This document shows, one piece after another, positions 34,701 through 43,700 of a stretch of 64,000 nt of DNA. The DNA lies in assembly GCA_944548615.1 (NCBI GenBank), contig OX155960.1, forward strand, positions 27,839,798-27,903,797. The letters run 5' to 3'. How positions within the stretch are numbered: the first letter of the stretch is position 1; each line of letters opens with the position of its first letter. Below the pieces are notes generated by a model that had not been told where the DNA came from, searched no databases, and was given only the letters and a program-made list of their open reading frames with translations. The translations under genes and the position numbers were made by a program. This DNA is from Micropterix aruncella (taxonomy: Eukaryota > Arthropoda > Insecta > Lepidoptera > Micropterigidae).

Positions 34701-37700
34701 TCTCTAAGTATTCCCTTTCAGCCATAACTTTCACTGTCATTATAATCCTTTGCCTGCCAAGATTGTATATTATATTTTTTAATTTTTTTTTGGCCATCAT
34801 TACAAAAATTATACTAACTCTTTGTTTTATTTCAATCATCAACCCTACAAAAGACTGAAAGTCAATAACTGCAAGTCAATAACTGCCAAAGTAATAGGCT
34901 TTCATATAAAAACTCCTTCAAGTCGCTCAAGAATACTCGTGGTTGGCAATAGTGGTACAACGCTAAGCCCGAGATAACTCGGGCTTGGCAGTTAAAGGGA
35001 TAAACTAAAACCTCAGTCTTATTCAGAGTTTTCATGTCTTCTATGCTCAATTTCTAAATGCAGCATTAAAGACACAATCCAATCTTCTTCAAGGAAAAAT
35101 TACTAAGTCATAAAGTACAGGCAAACATGATGAAGTCCATATTTGTTCGCTTTTGCCAGAAGTAAACATAAGTGTTCATGTAGATGGAGATAATTATCAG
35201 TGCTTGAACATTTTTTTCTGATACAGAATAGGATTTTTTTAAGGGTTTTGATCACATTAGGATGTTTTACGAAAAACTCAGACTTGGGTCACGTTTTCTA
35301 AAGTCGGGCCCAGGAGACGGAATAAATTTAAAACAATAAGGGATCTACAGTTATGAGGCAAATGATTACCTGAGATGGGTTTTGGCGGCCAAATCATTGG
35401 TTGCAAATCGTCGGTTTAATTAGTACACCACGCATAAATTAAATGGGTACTAGGGATTGATCTTAGATAAGTATTAGGGACCTTCATCATGTAGTCCTTA
35501 GAGGGACATACACAAATATTAAAATTCAATTTAATAAAATTTTAGTCTCCACACTTCAAGTGATATTTTTGACCTGACTTTCAAGTGATATTTTTAAGTG
35601 TATAAAAAGATTTTTACTGGAGATTTTGTTTAAATGTGCATTAAAAGTACACTAATTACTCTTAACTCTGACTAGCTATCGCATTGCTGCATAGGCATCA
35701 ATCGTTACTAGAGGTTATTGGAAACGCTGAATAATTACTGATATGACTATTTTGGTGAAGTAAGTTTGAAATTGACAATACGGAACTTAACTACCCGGGG
35801 GTCTGGTACAACAAAGTAGGACCTTCGATGGTTGGCAAATCTGTCCATAACAGCTTTATGTAATTAGGTCCTTAGTTCCATTTTAGAACAAAGAAACATA
35901 AACAACTGCCAGAGAGAAACTAACCATCTTCATCGTGCTCCAAATTCAACGAGATACTGCTCCTCGATTGGTTCAGCGGCTGTAGCTCCTGACTCTGGTC
36001 TGACTCGGCCCCGGGCGGAGTCTTGAACCGATCGATCAACGATTTCTCCGTATTTCGACGAGCGTACGGTAACACTGGCTTAGGAGTGCCTGAAATTAAT
36101 AGATAACATACTTAGTTAGGTAACTTAAAACATCAGAATTAGGGGTGGTTACATTGCATTGGAGTAATCATAATAAATACTGATCCTTTGGAAAACTAAT
36201 GATCGCACAGCAGATTGAGTAAGTAGAGGAGTTTGTATGCGCGAAGCACAACATTACTAGTATATTTACTTATTTTATACTATTATACAATACATTGATG
36301 TGCTAAGCTACCCTTACTAAGTATACTCTTGTTTTAATGGCGGCCTTAATCTATTGTATTATAATTATGCAACATGTACATTGGCTACAACTAGGTTAAT
36401 ATTATTATGTATCATATAATTTAGATTATCCTTAACCAAATCTAGTAAAGTAAAACCGAGAAGAAAAATTAAACTAATGTTAATATGACCTACTTGATTC
36501 TAAAATTAACTTTGAAATTGCCTTGAGAGTTGCTTGCTTCTTGTATTGGATATAACGCCGGGGACTGCAGGAGTATTTTTGTCAGTTTGACAATTTTGAC
36601 AGTTCTTCTATTGAGCAGTGGTATGTTGCCTTGCACTACAGTTCTGGTGCTTGCGTATTGAGCTGTAGCGTACTGAGCTGTAGCGGAATCGCCCGCCGAT
36701 CGGCGTTTTTCGTATTATCTGTATTATATCCGTATTTATCGTATATATCGGCTCTATTTCTCCCTCCACTGCGATAAAAGACTGTCATTGAAGCTTGCCA
36801 TTGATTAAGCTTCAGGTATATATTAGTATTTGTGTAACACCTTCTACAAACAAGTTTTGGCAGGCTTCGAAAAATTTGCGTGGAATGATTGGCTTCCGAA
36901 AGGTTAATAATGGGTTTCTGTGCCTTCATCACAGGTTTAATTACCAGTATCTAAGTAAAAAAGACGTTTCCATTTGCCATTAACAATTATAACTTACTAT
37001 CTACTGTGAAAGGCCGAATAAACAATGTAATTCTTTTCATAATGGCTATTTACATCTTCGTTTTAAAAAAATGTTCACCGATTTAGAAAAAAACAACTCT
37101 AATACCAAAAAAAAAAGTCTTACCCGCCTCTTAGCACAAAGTTAAAATTTCTGTGAGAAGGTGCTCTATACAGTGCACCGATCAAGTCAAGACACAAATA
37201 GGTTCTTTTCTAGAGCACATTTCAAAATGGGTGAGCTGTGACTAACTGATACGGAACAAACGAGACCTGCACAGTGCCATTTCTCGTGCCAACTGAAAAT
37301 TACCCATTTTGATATGACTGTTCAAAAATTGCCCGCAAGTCACCCGATTCGACCTTTAACCGGTCGGACGCCAACAATGCCTATAGGCATTTTGCGTCGT
37401 TTGAGAGATCCGCGCGTAGCTGTTTCGGTCGGCCCCATATATATTAACTACAAAACCTTTCTCAATAATCGAGAAAGCTAGATTGGATTCTGGAGGTTGA
37501 TTCGGTCTCTAACCAGTATAAATTCCCTGAAAGTCTCGGATGCACAGCCCTCCGTCCAGATATAACTCTTTACTCTCTATCTCGGAAGGTGGCTCTTATT
37601 GTAGAATTAACTGTTCCATGGGAATCAAATATCCCAAAAGACCACGAGTACAAATTAAATAAATACCATGATCTTGCAAATGCCGTAACCCGGAACGGCT

Positions 37701-40700
37701 TCACTGTTCACCTTCACGCGGTGGAAGTTGGCGCTCGTGGCCTGCCAGCGAAATCTCTATTTCACCTGTTTAAAGATCTTGGCCTTTCCAGAAAAATAAT
37801 CAACTATTTCTTAGAAAAATTATCTAAAACTGCGATTTGCGCATCTCAAATTCTATGGCTTCGAAGGGGGAGTGAATGGGTGGCAAGGTGAACGCTCACA
37901 TGTGGCAAGACAGCTGTCCTAAACCTACCACAGCCGGTTCGTAAGTCCGGAATCCACTGCTCACCCCCCAGAAGTGTAAAAAAATAGTATTATGATGGGC
38001 CCGACTCCGGTCGGTGAATTCCATGGCAGCTCCGTTTGTATTTATTATTTATTATTTATATAATATATAATATACATGACTAATAAGATTAAGTACTAGG
38101 TAACAAAAAGGAATTCATAAAAAAATGATATGGTTAGTATTTATTTATTAAATTGTCCAAACAGTTGCAGTGCAGTATTTTGCGCGCGAAGGCTGTCTTC
38201 CGACCGGCTAAGCAAATTTATTATTTTGCTGGAATTATCTATTGTTACCATTATTTATCACAAATTGTCAGAATTGAAGTGGGTGTACAAAAAACCATAA
38301 TGTTCACCTTTCGCTTGGTCCTGTAGTTGCTGCCACATGGAGGCCCGCGCGGAGACACTGTTGCTCTTCACGAGGCCCGGCAGGAAGCGGCAGTTCTCGT
38401 AGGACACGGGCGAGTCGGCCTCATCGGCCTCCGGCGGCTTTGCGCCCACCGGCTCTGCACTTCTGGACGCCATCGTGTCGGCGTGTTGGAGATCGCTTCT
38501 TCCGCTAATCGGAGAAATTAATTCATCACAGTCGTTTGCAGCTGGATTGTTTAATGAAAACGTGCTGAATGTCTCGGCGTGGGTCGACAGCTGGTCGTCG
38601 CCTGGAACGGAATAAAATGGAATTATAGTCATATCTATAGTTAAAGTACTGTGGCTAATCATTATGATTAAGATTATAGCTACGTTGAAGGTATATATGG
38701 TGTTTATGTATGCAGTGTACTCCAGTTTGAATCATTTAATAGTCTCCTCAAAATGCTGTTTACACGCAACAAATTGAACGCATCCAAAGAAAAAATTTAA
38801 AGCACTTCAATTTTGTAACCTTGATAATGAATGCTTAAGATAAGCCTACACATTCTGAAATGTTATTCCTTTGATAGTCCATATTTAATAAAGAAGACGA
38901 AAATTCTGGCTACAGCTCGCGTTACTCATGATCCGTATTTACTCTATACAAAAAAAAAACTATACAAAGAACTCGTTAATAAGTAGAGCTATGTCTGTTT
39001 ATAATGAAGAATTCAGAGCTATTGATACTTTCTCACATACTAAAAACAACTTCAAGAAATCAATTAATAAGAAGTCTCCGCAAAACAGATCCCCTCACCT
39101 GTTTATATAAGAGAGAGATAATCTTTTATGTGTAGGTACGTACACAAAACATGACCCTGTGGCATAGTGGTTAGGTCGCATCGTCTTACAATGTAGGGTG
39201 CTGGGTTCTATTTCAGGCTCAGTTCAGTTGGGATCGAATTAACGTAATTACGTTTTAATTCTGTCCCTCCAATGCAAAAACCAGACACACACTAAAACAC
39301 CTGTTTCAAGCACACATACATATAAACACTTCATAGTAGGGTTGGTTGTAAGAAGTTGTCCTATGATAATAAACCGGCCCAATGTGAAATTTCACAATAA
39401 ACAGTAGAAACAAACAAACAAACAGATTTATTATCGGCATATTATTCGAGTACAAATTTCTATTGTGATATCTACCTATTTAAATGTATAATTCCAAATT
39501 AACTCTTATAACTGCAAAATAGTGATAATTTAATATGGCATGCTTAGCTAATTGGTTAACTAATTTATATGAATGATAAGTGTGGATAAGTAATTGGTTA
39601 TAATATTGTAATTTGTATCGAATTCACTGTTAACGCTATTTGACTGCCTGAAAATAAAAACTAAAAATAAAATAAAAATCAATAGAGTAACATGGGAAAA
39701 GATGGGTACGTTATTCTCGTTGGTGAACGTACAAAAAGCAAGCAACTTACGATTTTTGAAATCGTGATTAGGAGTAAACGAATCAGCATGCAACAAAACA
39801 AATATATGACGAATCAAAAGTTTAGGAAGGAAAGCATCTAAATAAAATTTCTTGTTTTTATAACGTGCACTAGTTTGCGCGTAATCATGAAATGAAAATC
39901 ATGCAAGCAAACCAAGGCAAGAGAGAAAACGAATATAACCAATTATGTAGGTTATCTAGAGCTGGCATGCGATATTCTCAATTATTATTTCGATTTTGTG
40001 GCCAAATCTTCCAATCTAAGGTCCTATAGAAAGTTTTTGTTTCCTTTTTTAAGTTAGATAAATTTGCTACAATGTATGTCTAAACCGAGCACCGGCAATT
40101 TTTTCTAAAAAGTGTAATTTTTTCACAACAATTTTTTCGGAGATTCGAGGAGCCACTGAGGGATAGCGCGTTAATAAGATTCAGCTCTTCGAAAATTGTC
40201 ATTAACCCTTTGAGGACCATGGGACATATGTGTCTCAAACTTTAAAAAACATTTTATATATTATCGAATACGAATAATTTATAAATTATATTTTTTCCAT
40301 GCCATTGAGACATCATAATCTTAAATCAGCAAAAAAATGTTGTCTAAAAATATTCCGTATTTTTTATTCAAAATATCGCAAATGACCAACGAACTCTGGT
40401 GATTTTAAATAAATAAATAAATATTTATGGCGACTTTTTCAATTTGTTTTTTTTTTATTTTAGAACGTTTTGCTGCAAGTATGATTTTTAAGTTAAATAT
40501 TAAAATAATCAAATTTTGAAAAAAGGTGTTACTTTGCATCTTTATGGACCACAGAGACATTTATGTCCCATCAATTTATACAAAATCCATTGAAACAATT
40601 TTCACAAAACTTGACATACATGTTGTTATTTACATCGACCTTTTTGTTATTACATCGACATTGTTGTTATTTACATCGAACAGTTTTATGTATCAAAATT

Positions 40701-43700
40701 TTCCATACACCACAACAAAGCTTATGGTTCTCAAAGGGTTAAGGTCCTAAGTCATTACGAATCACAACAAATGATGTCAACAGAAGGGCATATCTAAATT
40801 ATTTTTGTAATTAATTAACTTTAATGTAGCACGTAGAAAAATGCTTTTAATGCCGTCGCAATTTAAAAATATAAATTAGTTTAAACTAAGTTTTAAAACA
40901 AACAAAAGAAATATTAACAAACGAACTTGTGCGAGAATGCTAATACCACCGATCGGCTGTTTTTCCGTTACGACAATTCACGTGCGGTCGATCTCCGTAT
41001 TTATGCATTTATGTAATTATATTCGAAAAAAGACACCTTCATTGAATAAACCACTATTATACATTAGTATGCGTGCACTAACACACCCTTCAAAGAAATT
41101 TTCGAGGGTTGAAAACATGCCGTCGTAAGTTTCAATGCATGGCCAGCTTTCTAAGGGTTAAAACGCTCTTGTTTAAAATTATATTTTTTGAGATAGACCC
41201 TTTTAACTTTCCACCGGCGATATCTTCCGTTTTAACTATACAATAAAAAAGGTGACCGGCCAGTTGATCGAAGAGAAAGCAACTGTGATCGGCATACTTA
41301 ACCACCAGTTACAAAACGAGTCCGAGTCATAACATCTAAAGCGCAGAGCTTCTAAAATCGAAACGCACGCATTTTAGATACTCTGGCCCGTAAACCGCGA
41401 TAATATCGGATGAGGTGCAGAACATCTAAATTAGATGCTCTGGCCTTTAGATGTACTGAGCCGCCTTCGAAATGAAATAAATACATCGATTTCATTTAAC
41501 AGGTCAGAACATCTAAAAAATCACGACTGTGACATAGCTCCTGCTACTTTTTACGGTTAAATGATATTTGATAAATAGCAGTCATAGATGGATGTTGTGT
41601 TACCAGGCGTATCGGAAAGTTTTCCGATATCTTATCTGGTGTTAGGTTTCCGAAACTATGAAAACTATCGCAGAGTAGGCTCCTACATCGAAGGAAGGAC
41701 CATACGTTAATTATAATTTAGTTTTTTAACGTCTGTCACCTTGAAAATTCAAGTATATTCGGTTGCAGGACAATAATTAATATTATATTTATATTTACGT
41801 ATTATCTCAAAACAGAGGAAACCTGGCAACAATTGACGTTCCCTAAAGCGCTATTTTTCGGTAGCAGACAGACCGTTATAATTCACAGGTTGCTACATTT
41901 TAGATGTTCTGACCCTAGTTGCTACTTTAGATGTTCTGCCCGTTTTTACTGAAATGTAATTTATTATAACGGAGGGGCAGAACATCTAAAGCTCAGTGCG
42001 TCTAAAATTTTGCAAAGCACTGCATTTACTTCATTTTAGATGCTATGACCCGAAAACACGAAAATGTCGTGTGAGGCTCAGATCGTATAATTTTAGATGT
42101 TCTGAGCTTTAGATGCTCTGACCCGGTCCGTACAAAACCACTGTTGTCCAGTGTGATCTTTAAGGCGACATTTTTTAAACTGTGTAAGACGCTAAGAAAG
42201 TAAATAACCAGAAGCGATAGCCTGATTTTCTTTGTTATTTTTTTAAACTGGTGACCTAATAGAAATTTTAAGGCGAAAGATAAGAACCGTCATGTTTATT
42301 TCGATCGGATGAAACGTAAACAAGCTTGCGCTGTGCGCCGGTCGCCGCTACGCTGCAAGAACATCAAAACGGAACGAGGCTGCGAGCGGTCGAGCAGTCG
42401 AGGTCCGCGATATTTCTGTCATGTCAACAGCGGCGCCGGCAAACGGCAATAACTTAAGTGCGGCGATACACTGGTGTAAATTACATTGCATACGATTCGC
42501 GAAACGTCGCTTTGGAGAAATATCGGCGGGCAAATGCGAACCAGCCCCCCCCAGAAAAATATAACGATATATATACATTCTGTGTCAACAAATATTTTGA
42601 AATTTTCTCAACAATAAATAATAATTAAATAATAAATTTAGTGAAAATAGTGTAATTCGGCGGTTAAGTAACCCGACCAGGTTGCCACAAGCCTAGGAAA
42701 TGGAAATATATTCCTGAAAGTGTGGAGCTCGCCAAGACGTGTGGCCGACGTGGCGGGTATCGGGCTAATTACCTCCAATCATGATAAACAGTACAACCTT
42801 ATGACATCAAGGAGACAGCTGGAACTGTCTCGATGAGGGAAACGGACAACCGATCCGGATGGAGAGTGATTGGAGAGGCGTATGCCCAACGGTGGGCGAA
42901 TGCGCGCTGATGATGATGATGAAGAAGAAGAAGAAGAAGAAGACAGTCCTCTCTAGTTCCACGGACGAGCCCTCGAGAGTCCAACGCCTTGCCGCGTGGC
43001 ACTGGGAAGTGAAACCAGCGGGCAGCGTCGTGCCCTCACTACCAGATTTGGCCGGATTCTCCGTCCACCCGTCTGAAAACCGGTCTTAAGTCACTTACGC
43101 GGCCTCTACCTGATGTTAGCGGTAATTCAGTTCGAATTCATAGCGAACCGTGGCGTCCTATGCACGTCTTTCACACGGGATCGGGTGATCAACGGGTCGT
43201 TTCAAGAGTAGCTGACATCACGTAAACATCCACGATCATAAGATCGTTTTCAGACCACCCCCAGTTATTCCGAGTGCACAGTCGATTGGCTGACGCCTCC
43301 CCATGCGCAAACCAACCCAGCAGCGTCCAAAGGTCATTCCCCAGAAAATGTGATTCTTTACCGCGACAGAGAAAAAAGAGCCCTTTCCAGTATCCAAGCT
43401 CTTCGAGGAGGCTATTGGATGACAGTTGAACTGTGAGTTCAGCCGACCAGAGATAACGAGCATGTCCTAATGGTCCAACTGCACAGGAACCGTCAGCTGC
43501 TTACCACAGCAAAGGTGGTACAGTTTGAAAATAATTAGAAACAAACAAACCAAATACACATATTATTTTTGGAACAAAAGTTAATGCAAATGTGCACTGC
43601 CAAGAACTGCATAAAATGATGGAAAATGTCGCGATTAAACAAGCGAACCTGGTCAATCACTCTTCTTCACAGCAAATAGTCGCAAAGTTGGAGGAGCTGC

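Larger units (their letters stand above)
33039..35924 (-). other. Intron between exons 3 and 4
   Basis: AT-rich. Includes a hairpin at 33554-33598 and a decayed TIR element at 34746-34999; otherwise unassigned. Confidence 0.7.
36090..38307 (-). other. Intron between exons 2 and 3
   Basis: Contains the interrupted piggyBac-like MITE with its nested LINE (37.36-38.2 kb). The remaining 36.1-37.3 kb is unassigned. Confidence 0.7.

Noticed and set aside
39153..39230. Standalone tRNA gene
   Set aside because: A and B box-like words are present, but no acceptor-stem pairing, and it continues into a long body with an (AAAC)n tail, which is SINE structure.
41326..42122. Steroid-receptor response element cluster, because the motif contains AGAACA
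   Set aside because: The shared unit is AGAACATCTAAA, the second half-site is missing, and the arrangement follows transposon ends.
42799..43089. Lysine/methionine-run frames at 42.8-43.1 kb
   Set aside because: Produced by the (GAT)n(GAA)n tail of a LINE end.
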